Assembly: GCA_001940725.1 (NCBI GenBank)
Contig: MDVR01000060.1
Span: 1-34,845, forward strand
Length of the DNA: 34,845 bases
Direction: 5' to 3'
Source of the DNA: Candidatus Heimdallarchaeota archaeon LC_2
GTDB taxonomy: Archaea; Asgardarchaeota; Heimdallarchaeia; Heimdallarchaeales; Kariarchaeaceae
In this document: piece by piece, positions 17,412 to 26,399 of the stretch
Layout of the letters: every line of letters begins with the position of its first letter
Position numbering within the stretch: the first letter of the stretch is position 1
The notes under the pieces: model-generated
The model's input: only the letters and a program-made list of their open reading frames with translations
Database searches by the model: none
What the model was told of the DNA's origin: nothing
Program-made: the position numbers and the translations under genes

Positions 17412-17483
17412 AGCTCGGAGGGATTTGAACCCACGGCCCACAGGTTAAAAGCCTGTTGCTCTTCCAAGCTGAGCTACGAGCCC
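17410..17483 (-). tRNA. trnK: tRNA-Lys(UUU), copy 1
   Basis: A 74-nt cloverleaf on the minus strand beginning GGGCTCGTAGCTCAG. The acceptor stem is GGGCTCG/CGAGCTC with one G-U pair, the D stem GCTC/GAGC, the anticodon stem ACAGG/CCTGT closing loop CTTTTAA with anticodon TTT (lysine), a 5-nt variable loop, and the T loop TTCAAAT on stem GTGGG/CCCTC. The T stem has a single T-T mismatch at 50-64. No CCA is encoded and no intron is present. Discriminator base G. Its 5' flank is an inverted copy of the trailer, so whether this copy has a promoter is doubtful. Confidence 0.93.
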
Positions 17484-17539
17484 GTCGTTTTTTTATTCCG
17501 AATATTAATTATTCTTTATCAACAGACCAAGCAATAAGA
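17483..17539. repeat. Right arm of 57-bp perfect inverted repeat
   Basis: CGTCGTTTTTTTATTCCG through CAATAAGA is the exact reverse complement of 17355-17411. The same right arm follows tRNA copy 2 at 17795-17851, but is missing after copy 3, where unrelated sequence begins at 18109. The arm therefore looks like a fold-back copy of the trailer side and not an original 5' flank. Confidence 0.9.
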
Positions 17540-17721
17540 AGAATGTTAATTATTGTAAAAATTTCGATGAATGCTGTGAATTGAGTATAATATTACGGTC
17601 CCCATACTAATTTTTAGATATATTATTACTATAATTATTATCAAAGAAAATTTCAAATTAAATTCCTCTTATTGCTTGGTCTGTTGATAAAGAATAATTA
17701 ATATTCGGAATAAAAAAACGA

Positions 17722-17795
17722 CGAGCTCGGAGGGATTTGAACCCACGGCCCACAGGTTAAAAGCCTGTTGCTCTTCCAAGCTGAGCTACGAGCCC
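17722..17795 (-). tRNA. trnK: tRNA-Lys(UUU), copy 2
   Basis: Identical to copy 1, 312 bp away, including the T-T mismatch in the T stem. Flanked on both sides by the inverted-repeat arms, so the 5' side again has trailer sequence in reverse orientation in place of an evident promoter. Confidence 0.93.
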
Positions 17796-18033
17796 GTCGT
17801 TTTTTTATTCCGAATATTAATTATTCTTTATCAACAGACCAAGCAATAAGAAGAATGTTAATTATTGTAAAAATTTCGATGAATGCTGTGAATTGAGTAT
17901 AATATTACGGTCCCCATACTAATTTTTAGATATATTATTACTATAATTATTATCAAAGAAAATTTCAAATTAAATTCCTCTTATTGCTTGGTCTGTTGAT
18001 AAAGAATAATTAATATTCGGAATAAAAAAACGA

Positions 18034-18107
18034 CGAGCTCGGAGGGATTTGAACCCACGGCCCACAGGTTAAAAGCCTGTTGCTCTTCCAAGCTGAGCTA
18101 CGAGCCC
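18034..18107 (-). tRNA. trnK: tRNA-Lys(UUU), copy 3 (likely the ancestral locus)
   Basis: Identical in sequence to copies 1 and 2. Only this copy has a unique 5' flank (18108 onward) with no inverted-repeat arm, and a TATA-like TTATTTTA on the minus strand about 55 nt upstream (around 18161-18168), which would allow a leader of roughly 30 nt. It is therefore the best candidate for the original, expressed gene. Confidence 0.93.
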
Positions 18108-18391
18108 GACACGATCAAAAGTCAATTGACAACTGAACATTTTTCCTATTCAAAAAACCTAAAATAACCTTTGTGATAATGTTCAAAGTAACATTAATTA
18201 TAAATGGTTTAAATTAATCTAATTATCAATGAAATGACACCATTATAATAAATAACCATGATTTGTAAAGATCGTCAAATTGTCAATGTTATTGATTAAT
18301 TCTTGATAATTGAGGCAAGAAGCTTTTAACAATTAATAATAATTTTCGAGATAGAAAAGTTCAAGTTTCTTGAAACAAAAGGTTAGAATCC

Positions 18392-19696
18392 ATGATTAAG
18401 ACTTTAATTATAATGACAACGTATGGGCAAATATTTTACTCCAAACAGGGTTTCTTTGGTGCTGATGTTGGTGAATCTGATATATCTCTGACTGCTGGAC
18501 TTATCAGTGCAATATATAGTATGACATCAGAAACTCAGGAACAGAAAATTACTGAACTTGAGCTTGAAGAAGATAGATCAGTGTTTCGAGAGATGCCTGG
18601 AGAAAAATTATTCATCATAACTGTTGACAAACGAATGGATACGAGTGATGCTGATGATTTACTAACAGAAATGGTTGATCGATTTGATCAAAAATATGGA
18701 GATATAGTCATGGATGGAATGATTCTGTCTGATTTTGAACCTATCGTTGACGAGATTGTTGAGAAAAAACTATGGTACAATACAACTGAAAAAAGAGCAT
18801 CTCTGAAGGATTATGCAGTTCTTTTTACATTATTACTAGGGGCTATTTTCTATCCCTACTGGTTATTAAATGGGCAGGAAAATTTAGTTGATCCGATAAA
18901 AAAGGCACTAGAGGATAATATTTTTCAGATGATTCTCAAATCGTTTATATTAGGACTATACACGATTGCCCCTATCTCTATCATAATTTACATAACTAGA
19001 AAATATTCCCATCTAAATGAACCCTTCAGGTTTTCAAAAGAGTTTCTTAAACGTCCCACAAGAGGTGGATATTCTGAGTTATTACCAAGCTGGTTCCTTG
19101 TTTTTCCGGTATTTTCAATTGTATTATTTGGTGCAGCTATCAGATTTGGAAGAGGTATACAATATGCCCTTTCTATTCAAGCCTTACCTGAAAAAGTCGA
19201 TAGTAAAATTGTCTTATCTGATGGTACTCAAGTTTTCTGGACTTTAGTATTTATTTACATCAGTTTGTATTTACTTACTTGGTTCTTATTCCTCCCAGCA
19301 ATAATTGGTTCTTTTACCCAACAATTGAACTGGAATTTTCTTAAATCTACATGGCTAATAATTGGTATTTCCTTAATTACACTTATACCAGCCCAAATCT
19401 TAGCGGGTGTGCATTATCAAGAAAGTATAGGTTACCATCCACAAAATGAGGAACTGGCGACAGAAGAAGGAAAAGAAATTGCATTTCTGTTTAAAGTAAC
19501 TCTTTTGATTAATCTATCCCTATTTGTATTTATATTTTTAGTAGGTATTGGAATCTCACAACTTATTAAGAAAAACAAAGGAAGATACCCTGTTGCTTTT
19601 GGTTTTGGATTGTTTATGACAATAGCCATCCAAAATGTATTATTTTACATTATATTTAATTCTGGATTGATATTTGAAGGCAAAACTTTTGGGTAA
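18392..19696 (+). CDS. Longin-like domain fused to a multi-pass membrane region
   Basis: The N-terminal ~120 residues read as a longin/roadblock-type domain: a first strand KTLIIMTTYGQIFYSK, a helix with ISLTAGLISAIYSM, strands ITELELEEDRSVFRE and KLFIITVDKRMD, then the helix ADDLLTEMVDRFDQKYG. A membrane region of about seven hydrophobic segments follows (residues ~144-162, 178-202, 231-248, 281-309, 318-336, 370-390, 404-425). Longin domains are typical of eukaryotic trafficking proteins and are abundant in Asgard archaea, where they meet small GTPases; a fusion to a polytopic membrane protein is unusual. AGGTT precedes the ATG by about 8 nt. The membrane part is not recognised. Confidence 0.6.
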   Translation: MIKTLIIMTTYGQIFYSKQGFFGADVGESDISLTAGLISAIYSMTSETQEQKITELELEEDRSVFREMPGEKLFIITVDKRMDTSDADDLLTEMVDRFDQKYGDIVMDGMILSDFEPIVDEIVEKKLWYNTTEKRASLKDYAVLFTLLLGAIFYPYWLLNGQENLVDPIKKALEDNIFQMILKSFILGLYTIAPISIIIYITRKYSHLNEPFRFSKEFLKRPTRGGYSELLPSWFLVFPVFSIVLFGAAIRFGRGIQYALSIQALPEKVDSKIVLSDGTQVFWTLVFIYISLYLLTWFLFLPAIIGSFTQQLNWNFLKSTWLIIGISLITLIPAQILAGVHYQESIGYHPQNEELATEEGKEIAFLFKVTLLINLSLFVFIFLVGIGISQLIKKNKGRYPVAFGFGLFMTIAIQNVLFYIIFNSGLIFEGKTFG

Positions 19697-19838
19697 TTCA
19701 CCTAGAAAATAAAACTGATTATATTGATAGTATCAGAACTTCATTAGGAGTATATATTTCTGATAAATTAGGTACATTTATAGATATCGAAAATTGTTTT
19801 ATCTTGTAGATTCACTGACTGCATTACAGGAAACTAAC

Positions 19839-20945
19839 ATGATACTTCAGCTTTCTTTAAGATATTTTTTGCTTAATCAGAAAAGAACTGTTAAAGGAAG
19901 CCAAATTGTTGCTATTGGTTTTATTGCGGTTTTCGCAACCACAGTATTGATTGGTGGATTTGCTACTGAAATATCAATTGTCACTTCAAAACTAAATAAA
20001 ACTGACGTAACTTATAGTATTATTCCAGATTCAACTGATCAGTTCAATAATGAACAGATAAAACAACTTGAAAATTTAGCGAGTGATGAAAGAGGAATAG
20101 TATATTTAAATTTTGAACGTATTGAATTTGGGTATTTCTCTTCATCAGATTATTTGGATATCGAAATGCCGATTCATTTCACAAATTTAACAAAAATTGC
20201 AGAACAAATTTTGCCAACTGGATTTGAATTTGATGATAATAGGACAACACTGTTTGCAACTCTAGATTTTAAAAATTCATTAAATCTAGGAATTGGTAAC
20301 ATTTACCACATTAAGTCAAGTAATTTTTCTATTTCAGCAGCACTAACAGAGTTTATTAACCCCGATCAACCTATTATAAATTCAGGATTGTATTTAGATC
20401 TCGAATCTACCAAACAAAAATATATCGATAGAAATAGAGCTATTATTCAATTTTCTCAAAACACAAACATCCCAAGATTACTAGGTAAAATCCGAGATAT
20501 TGAGGATATCTCCATTAATCTGATTAGAGGAGAAAATGAATTTTTAAGGTTATCAGCAGATAATATATCAAGAACCTTGTACGTTTTGCAAATAGCGATA
20601 TCTATACTTGTATTCCTTAGCATATTTAATTTAATGAATATTATTATTCTAGAGTCAAGATATGATATCCGTGTCCTCTTATCAATAGGTTATAGCAAGA
20701 ATTCAGTATGGCTTTTGTATGTATTAATTGGAGGATTGATAGGCCTGATAGGGGCTTTGTTCACATTAATTGTAAGTGTTGTAATCATATCTGCAATTTT
20801 ATCTCTACTTTCAGCTATCGGATTTCCATTCATATTGGTGAGTATTGGAATTAATCAAGTTATATCTCTATTTTTAAATATATTATTGATCACCATAGCT
20901 TCTTCTTTAATTCCAAGTTATATAGGGGTGAATTCGACTAGATGA
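19839..20945 (+). CDS. FtsX/MacB-type permease, short subunit
   Basis: The frame is open from a TTG at 19794, but the ATG at 19839 gives the usual family beginning (MILQLSLRYFLLNQKR, then the first membrane segment) and has an AGGA just upstream, so I prefer it. Residues ~20-42 are TM1, followed by a ~210-residue extracellular domain, then three C-terminal membrane segments. The cytoplasmic loop SRYDIRVLLSIGYSKNSV matches the FtsX coupling-helix motif (K/R-E-I-G-x-L-x-S-x-G). These permeases work with a MacB/LolD-like ATPase in mechanotransmission or export. No such ATPase lies in the window. Its stop overlaps the next start (ATGA), so the two are translationally coupled. Confidence 0.75.
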   Translation: MILQLSLRYFLLNQKRTVKGSQIVAIGFIAVFATTVLIGGFATEISIVTSKLNKTDVTYSIIPDSTDQFNNEQIKQLENLASDERGIVYLNFERIEFGYFSSSDYLDIEMPIHFTNLTKIAEQILPTGFEFDDNRTTLFATLDFKNSLNLGIGNIYHIKSSNFSISAALTEFINPDQPIINSGLYLDLESTKQKYIDRNRAIIQFSQNTNIPRLLGKIRDIEDISINLIRGENEFLRLSADNISRTLYVLQIAISILVFLSIFNLMNIIILESRYDIRVLLSIGYSKNSVWLLYVLIGGLIGLIGALFTLIVSVVIISAILSLLSAIGFPFILVSIGINQVISLFLNILLITIASSLIPSYIGVNSTR

Positions 20946-23900
20946 GTTACCAAATTCCCACAATAATTCCTAAATATCGATTTTGGGGGGCATTTATTGC
21001 ATTAACTATATCATCTGCAATTTTTGTAAGTTCATTTACATTGATATTCTCATTGAGTAATGCTGGAGGGGATATTTTTGGTACATCAGATAATATCCTA
21101 GTATATTATGATACAAGAGCAACAACACCATTTACTTCAAATGTACCAGAATATTTGGAAAAATCGTTTCAGCAAGTTCTAGGAGTCGAACTTGTAAATC
21201 CTGAGATCTTTCAACCAGTCATAATTGGTAAGAATACTGCCTACATAAGAGGGACCAATATAAGTAAACTGATCGATTTAGAAAATGGTAAAATTACTGA
21301 AGGGAAAATACCCGAGATAAAACAAATTTATCATGCATTGGTCGGTGAAGGACTTTCAAATCGTCTGAATTTAAATATCAATGATACAATAACCATCGAA
21401 TCAATTGTGGCCGATCAACAAATACCTATTAGGATAGTTGGTAAGTATGAAAGTGGAAATTTAGCAACTACTGACGAAATTTTGGTTAGTAAGGAAATTG
21501 CAAGAGCAATTGCAGGTGATGATGAATTTACTGTTACACACATTAGAGTTAAATTTGATCCCTTAGTTACTACAAAAGAAAAAATCATTAATGAGGCATT
21601 AAAACTTTATACAATAAATTTAGATGTGAATCTTGGAAACAATACTGTGGAAACAAACCTCTATTCTATCCAAATAATTGATCAAGCTAATCAAATTGTT
21701 TTCAACTCTAAGGTCGAAGCTTCATTTTTGATTAATTTGTTCAAGGGTACCTATATAATTAACGTGCTTAGAGGAACTTCAATTCAATCAAACCAAACAC
21801 TAGATTTAGAATCTGATGTTAATCTCTCAGTTGATTTATTAAATTACATTTTCAAATTCGATGCGTGGATTAATTACAAATTAGTTACGTTACCTGAAAT
21901 CAAATTCGAAATTCGACAGACATTTTCGGGTATCTTAAGTGAAAGTGGATTTACAGATATCAACGGTAGGATTTCTTCTGTATTACCAAGGAATAATTAT
22001 ACGATTAACGTATTTGAAGGTACCAACATTATAATTAGGACTTTTATTCTGAGTAAGCCTATTAAAATGGACATTGATGTTGATTCATTTGAAACAATAT
22101 CATTTGAAAATATGAAAAATGGCACTTTAATAACAAGAAACAATTTTATTTTAACAATCTCAAATTTACCAATTAATTTGAATTTAATGGTAAATAACGA
22201 AATTATTCATAAGTCACAAGGTAATAAGATTAATAATTATCAATTCTCTATTAATATAGATAATGGGATCCACGAATTCAGTCTTATACACTTAGAAAAT
22301 TTGGATAAGAAACTTAAATCAGTAATACTTGAAATCGATTCATCTATTATTCAACCTCAAATCTTGGAATTTCAAGATGGTGCACATTATGAACCCTCAC
22401 GTCAATTTAATATTAATACACGAGGACTTTCAAATGGAACTCTTGAAACAACAGTAGGCCAATTAACATATCTAAATGAGAATGTCACTATTTTTGAGTT
22501 ACCCAATATTGAAGGGTTTTATAATTTTACACTTTTTGGAGTTGACATTTTTGGTAGCAAGATACAATCTAATAATAAAATGATTATCGAGAATAATCCT
22601 AAGACTGGAGGTTGGAAAAAACACAATCCTCAACCACTAGTAAAAGCTGGAGATTTGCTTGATGTTTGGACCAATACAAAGTATGAAGGAATAACTGTAC
22701 AAAATGGCTCATTTGAAATAGATGCAAATCAATTAAATTATGTTGTTCCAAATTTTGCACCAGATAACTATTCAATTGAAGTGTTTCCCCAAAATGCGGA
22801 TTCATTTTTGTTAAATTTCACAATAGTTGATTCATATTCCTCATTATTTTCAGTGTTTGATGAATCTTCATCCGTTCCTTTAGAATCTGGGACAATATAT
22901 AACAGCTCTTACATTACTCTAACATATCTTAATCAAAGCTCAATATCATTTGACCGAGATTGGGAAGTTCTAATTAATATGGGTTATGGTAATTTCTCTC
23001 TATATTCAGGTCAGAATGTAAGTATACCTGGTGTGCTTGAATTAATTCCATCAAAGATCTACATTAAATCCAAAATAACAAATACAGTCGAAGTGGTTGA
23101 TGTAACTTTCGAAGATGACCCCATACCCAAACAAGATTACCTTAATCTAATATGGGGATTCCCATCTAGAGTTCTTGATGGTAAGATTAAGTCCATAACG
23201 CCTAACGGCACAATCTTGACATATGTGATTCTCAAAAACAATGATTCATATAATCCCGTAGAACTTTCTAATAATCTCATACAGCTAGGTCCTGGTAACT
23301 ACTCTGCGGTATTTACAAATTCGATCTACAGTACGCTAAATTGGGATTTTGAAGTACCATTCGCAAAAGAAATAGAAAATACGGTGAATTCTGTAGATGT
23401 ATCTTATGATTGGGGAATTATAAATAATTTCAGTGGTGAACTGGAGCTTGGTCAAGTGTTTATTAACGGAACCAGTTTCTTGGTAGAAAATACTTTAGAC
23501 CTCAATTTTGATTATTTTCGTAATATAAGCAATAATTCTATTGAATTGAAATTACATAATTTTATTGAAGGGAATATAACCATTCTATATAGTAATAATA
23601 CTCTCATTTTCTCGGAAGTTACAAGTTCTATCATATATTTGTCGTTGAATAATATAGGTGGGAATACTCACGTTGACATATCAATCAGTTCCATTTCTTT
23701 AACTGGTAACCCATATGAATTTTCAGATACAATTTTACTCAATATGACTGAAGAAGAATTCACCTTTAGTTTGAATAATGCAAGTATTAATATTGATTTA
23801 CCATACACGTTTACTTTGGAATTGTTTGAAACTAGAGAAATAATTAATTTGAGTATTGATGAGTTTAATACTACCTTCGCATTATCTTTTCTACCTCAAC

Positions 23901-24976
23901 AAAACCGTTTAACAATTTCAAATAGTAATGGTTCATTATTCAATGGAGGGATAGATCTTTTTACATCTACCTCTTTTACTTATTTCTTCGGCATTCCAAA
24001 GATAAATTTTAAGGTAGCTAATCTCAATTATCAAACGAATGCTACTGACGGGGTTGTCTCAATTAGTCTTCAAGGTGATGATGAAAATGAAATTGAAGTA
24101 TCGATAAATGACGAAATCCAACTTCCAATTGGTATCTACAATTTTGTTCTGAAGGATGGTAATTTTGAAACTTCACTAACTTTAGGAATTAACAATTCCC
24201 AACTAATTGTTGCTTCATTCGATATCAGAGAAATAAGTACAATAATAAAAATTAATGGCCTTCCTTTTGGAGATTTTACTGATTTTGAACTTCGACATCA
24301 GTTTATATCTGCCACACATCAACAACAAGTAAACACTAACGAAAATGAGGTAACTATCGAAACCTTCCCCTATGGCCCTTCAATATTGAAATTAAATGGT
24401 TCTTGGGGTACAAATGAAATAAAATTCAATCTGATCAGACCGGCCATTTCAATTGATTTGGTCATTGAAGGATCACAAAACATCCTTTCAAATATTGATT
24501 TTCGGTTTGCAGATAAAGTAGCTAATTTGCAATTGGGTGCCTCAGTTGGAGGAGAATATCTTGATACATTTTTAGCAGGATCATTATTAATTGCTAGGAG
24601 TATAATAATTACTGAAATTATAATAATATTCTTAATAGTGATTACAAATGTAATTGAAATTTTTGCAGCCATAACATATGAGAGTAAACGAGAAATTGCA
24701 ATTTTAAGAAATCTTGGATCAACAACTTTTCAAACAGTAATTGCTTCAACAAAATTTCTTTTGTTAAATGCTTTTGTCATATCTATTCTAGGACAATTAT
24801 TAGGTGGAATTGTGATTAAATTTCTTTTAGCAGGGCAATATACAGTATATTTCGGTCATCAATTTTATCCCAGTCTTTTTGTGTTTGAAATATTCATGGC
24901 TAATGTCTCCATAGTTATTTTCCTTACCTTTCTAGGTGCCTTTTACAATGTAAGAAAAGAATATAGATCAATATAA
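20942..24976 (+). CDS. FtsX/MacB-type permease with giant extracellular domain
   Basis: It has an N-terminal membrane segment (about residues 13-35), a MacB-like periplasmic region over the first ~230 residues (NILVYYDTRATTPF, ALVGEGLSNRLNLNINDT, DEILVSKEIARAI), then roughly 950 further residues rich in Asn, Ile and Ser that read as successive beta-sandwich modules with many N-x-S/T glycosylation sequons. Three membrane segments close the protein, with ESKREIAILRNLGST as the FtsX coupling motif. At 1344 aa it is several times the usual ~400. With its upstream partner it would form a heterodimeric permease whose ectodomain reaches far from the membrane. The ligand and ATPase are unknown. Confidence 0.75.
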   Translation: MSYQIPTIIPKYRFWGAFIALTISSAIFVSSFTLIFSLSNAGGDIFGTSDNILVYYDTRATTPFTSNVPEYLEKSFQQVLGVELVNPEIFQPVIIGKNTAYIRGTNISKLIDLENGKITEGKIPEIKQIYHALVGEGLSNRLNLNINDTITIESIVADQQIPIRIVGKYESGNLATTDEILVSKEIARAIAGDDEFTVTHIRVKFDPLVTTKEKIINEALKLYTINLDVNLGNNTVETNLYSIQIIDQANQIVFNSKVEASFLINLFKGTYIINVLRGTSIQSNQTLDLESDVNLSVDLLNYIFKFDAWINYKLVTLPEIKFEIRQTFSGILSESGFTDINGRISSVLPRNNYTINVFEGTNIIIRTFILSKPIKMDIDVDSFETISFENMKNGTLITRNNFILTISNLPINLNLMVNNEIIHKSQGNKINNYQFSINIDNGIHEFSLIHLENLDKKLKSVILEIDSSIIQPQILEFQDGAHYEPSRQFNINTRGLSNGTLETTVGQLTYLNENVTIFELPNIEGFYNFTLFGVDIFGSKIQSNNKMIIENNPKTGGWKKHNPQPLVKAGDLLDVWTNTKYEGITVQNGSFEIDANQLNYVVPNFAPDNYSIEVFPQNADSFLLNFTIVDSYSSLFSVFDESSSVPLESGTIYNSSYITLTYLNQSSISFDRDWEVLINMGYGNFSLYSGQNVSIPGVLELIPSKIYIKSKITNTVEVVDVTFEDDPIPKQDYLNLIWGFPSRVLDGKIKSITPNGTILTYVILKNNDSYNPVELSNNLIQLGPGNYSAVFTNSIYSTLNWDFEVPFAKEIENTVNSVDVSYDWGIINNFSGELELGQVFINGTSFLVENTLDLNFDYFRNISNNSIELKLHNFIEGNITILYSNNTLIFSEVTSSIIYLSLNNIGGNTHVDISISSISLTGNPYEFSDTILLNMTEEEFTFSLNNASINIDLPYTFTLELFETREIINLSIDEFNTTFALSFLPQQNRLTISNSNGSLFNGGIDLFTSTSFTYFFGIPKINFKVANLNYQTNATDGVVSISLQGDDENEIEVSINDEIQLPIGIYNFVLKDGNFETSLTLGINNSQLIVASFDIREISTIIKINGLPFGDFTDFELRHQFISATHQQQVNTNENEVTIETFPYGPSILKLNGSWGTNEIKFNLIRPAISIDLVIEGSQNILSNIDFRFADKVANLQLGASVGGEYLDTFLAGSLLIARSIIITEIIIIFLIVITNVIEIFAAITYESKREIAILRNLGSTTFQTVIASTKFLLLNAFVISILGQLLGGIVIKFLLAGQYTVYFGHQFYPSLFVFEIFMANVSIVIFLTFLGAFYNVRKEYRSI

Positions 24977-25073
24977 TCAATTATTGGTAAAGAAGAAAAT
25001 TGATAATATTACACCAATAGCGAATAATAAAATCGTTATACAATGTATCATTCAAAAAAGAATACTTTTTCTT

Positions 25074-25100
25074 GTAGCTATCCTATGATGCTACGATAGG
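25074..25100. repeat. Overlapping small hairpins at the 3' end of tnpB
   Basis: Three mutually exclusive inverted repeats overlap here: GTAGC (25074-25078)/GCTAC (25090-25094), CTATC (25078-25082)/GATAG (25095-25099), and CCTAT (25082-25086)/ATAGG (25096-25100). They straddle the tnpB stop codon. IS200/IS605-type elements carry subterminal hairpins at their right end and TnpB guide (omega) RNAs cover that region, so this may be the element's end or part of such an RNA. Boundaries were not determined. Confidence 0.35.
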
Positions 25101-26243
25101 GATAATGACAGGAGCCCCTCTCAGAAAACCTATAGCCTTCTGAGCTAGTTTATTCAATACATATTCATCATTAAAATATTTATCTTCAATATTACGAGAA
25201 GCATTAAGATCTGAATTAAGGTTAAAACCACAGGAAGTACACAAAAAATGAGCACCATTACGATTTTTGCGTGATATAAATGCACAATTATTACATCGTT
25301 GTGATGTATATGCAGGATCGACATAAATAATTTCGATATTTTTTTCCTTAGCTTTGTACTCTAGAAAAATTTGAAATTGATAAAAAGCCCAAGAATTCAG
25401 TTCTCTACTATGTCTTGATCTTTTGCGATACTTTGCAGTTTTCCTTATTTTGCTTAAATCTTCCAGTATTATTGTTGAGTTTAATTTCATATTTTGAATG
25501 ACTGTTTTTGTAATGCAATGGTTCTGATCCCTCTGAAACCGTCTCTCTCTACCAGCAATTTGTTTTAATCTTCTCTTTGCAGATGGAGTGCCTTTCTTCT
25601 GGAGTCCACGTTTAAGTCTAAAATATCGATTTTTTATTTCACGTAGACGTATACCATTGTAGAATTTATTTTGCGATGTTACTGCTATGTGCTTAATACC
25701 ACGATCAATACCAATAAATTTACCAGAATGTTTTCCCTCTACTTTAGAATACTTTCTGACAGCAAAATGTAGAAAATATCTATCACCTCTTTTCAATAAT
25801 TCAAAACTTCGAAATTCCCAATCAGTATATTGTTGATAACATTTCGGAAGAGAGTATTGAAGTGTCACACGTTTTTTAGTTGTGGAGAGAGTCACATATC
25901 TCGATTCATGAAATATGGTTGAACATCGGTAATCATATCGAATGGGGATTTTATGGGAGAAATTTACAAGTCGTTTTATTCTCTTTGCCTTCAAGCTCTT
26001 TATTACATCCACAGCCTTGTTTTTTGCATTAATAACAAGTTGGGAATTGAGTGAGGACTTTTCACGAACTGATTTGTAAATTGCATGATGAATTTTTATT
26101 CGATTTGAAGTATCATTGGTGTAAGCGTAGTTATATGCAGTTTGAGCCGCTTTGGAATATTCTTCAAAAGTTCTTCCCAGTTCTTTTTTGATTTGTTTAT
26201 CTGGATAAACCTGAACTCGCAAAGTTCTTGTAAGAATACTCAC
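25083..26243 (-). mobile_element. tnpB: TnpB (IS200/IS605 OrfB) RNA-guided nuclease, solo
   Basis: The split RuvC active site is intact: GIDRG with D180, LEDLSKIRK with E261 and NSDLNASRNI with D345. The zinc finger lies in between, C317-x2-C320 and C335-x2-C338, within the hallmark DPAYTSQRCNNC. The N-terminal half (VQVYPDKQIKKEL, AYNYAYTNDTS) matches the OrfB helix-turn-helix/wedge portion, and the length of 386 aa is full. TnpB is an omega-RNA-guided DNA endonuclease, ancestor of Cas12. No Y1 transposase (tnpA) is present nearby, so it would need TnpA in trans. The start is GTG at 26243. It separates the permease pair from the dehydrogenase gene. Confidence 0.93.
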
Positions 26244-26399
26244 TGTTTCATATTTGTTATTTCAAGTATTTAAGTACAGAATCAAAGAGGTGACTGAAAG
26301 TAATGTGTCCATGACTGTATAAACTCAAAGAAAAAACAATTAAAATAAGTATACAATTATAAATCATGATTTACTAAATTTTTAATTGAATTAGTATAG

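Larger units (their letters stand above)
17226..18108. repeat. 312-bp tandem repeat (about 2.8 units), each carrying tRNA-Lys
   Basis: Units begin with GAAGAATGTTAATTATTG at 17226, 17538 and 17850, exactly 312 bp apart. Units 1 and 2 are complete; unit 3 follows them until just past its tRNA (18108), where unit 3 continues GACACGATC while the others continue GTCGTTTTTTTATTCC. By eye the units are identical throughout, including non-coding spacer, which points to a very recent duplication or an assembly artefact. Each full unit is spacer (~129 bp), inverted-repeat left arm, tRNA and inverted-repeat right arm. Confidence 0.93.

Noticed and set aside
17226..18108. Tandem units as a CRISPR array or transposon
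   Set aside because: Each unit holds a full tRNA and a constant spacer; there are no variable spacers, no transposase and no target duplications.
20942..20945. Frameshift splitting one permease into two genes
   Set aside because: Each gene has its own N-terminal TM, ectodomain and three C-terminal TMs; the ATGA overlap is normal translational coupling.
25083..26243. Cas12-type CRISPR effector
   Set aside because: The length of 386 aa and the DPAYTSQRCNNC zinc finger are those of TnpB; no repeat array or cas1/cas2 is present.
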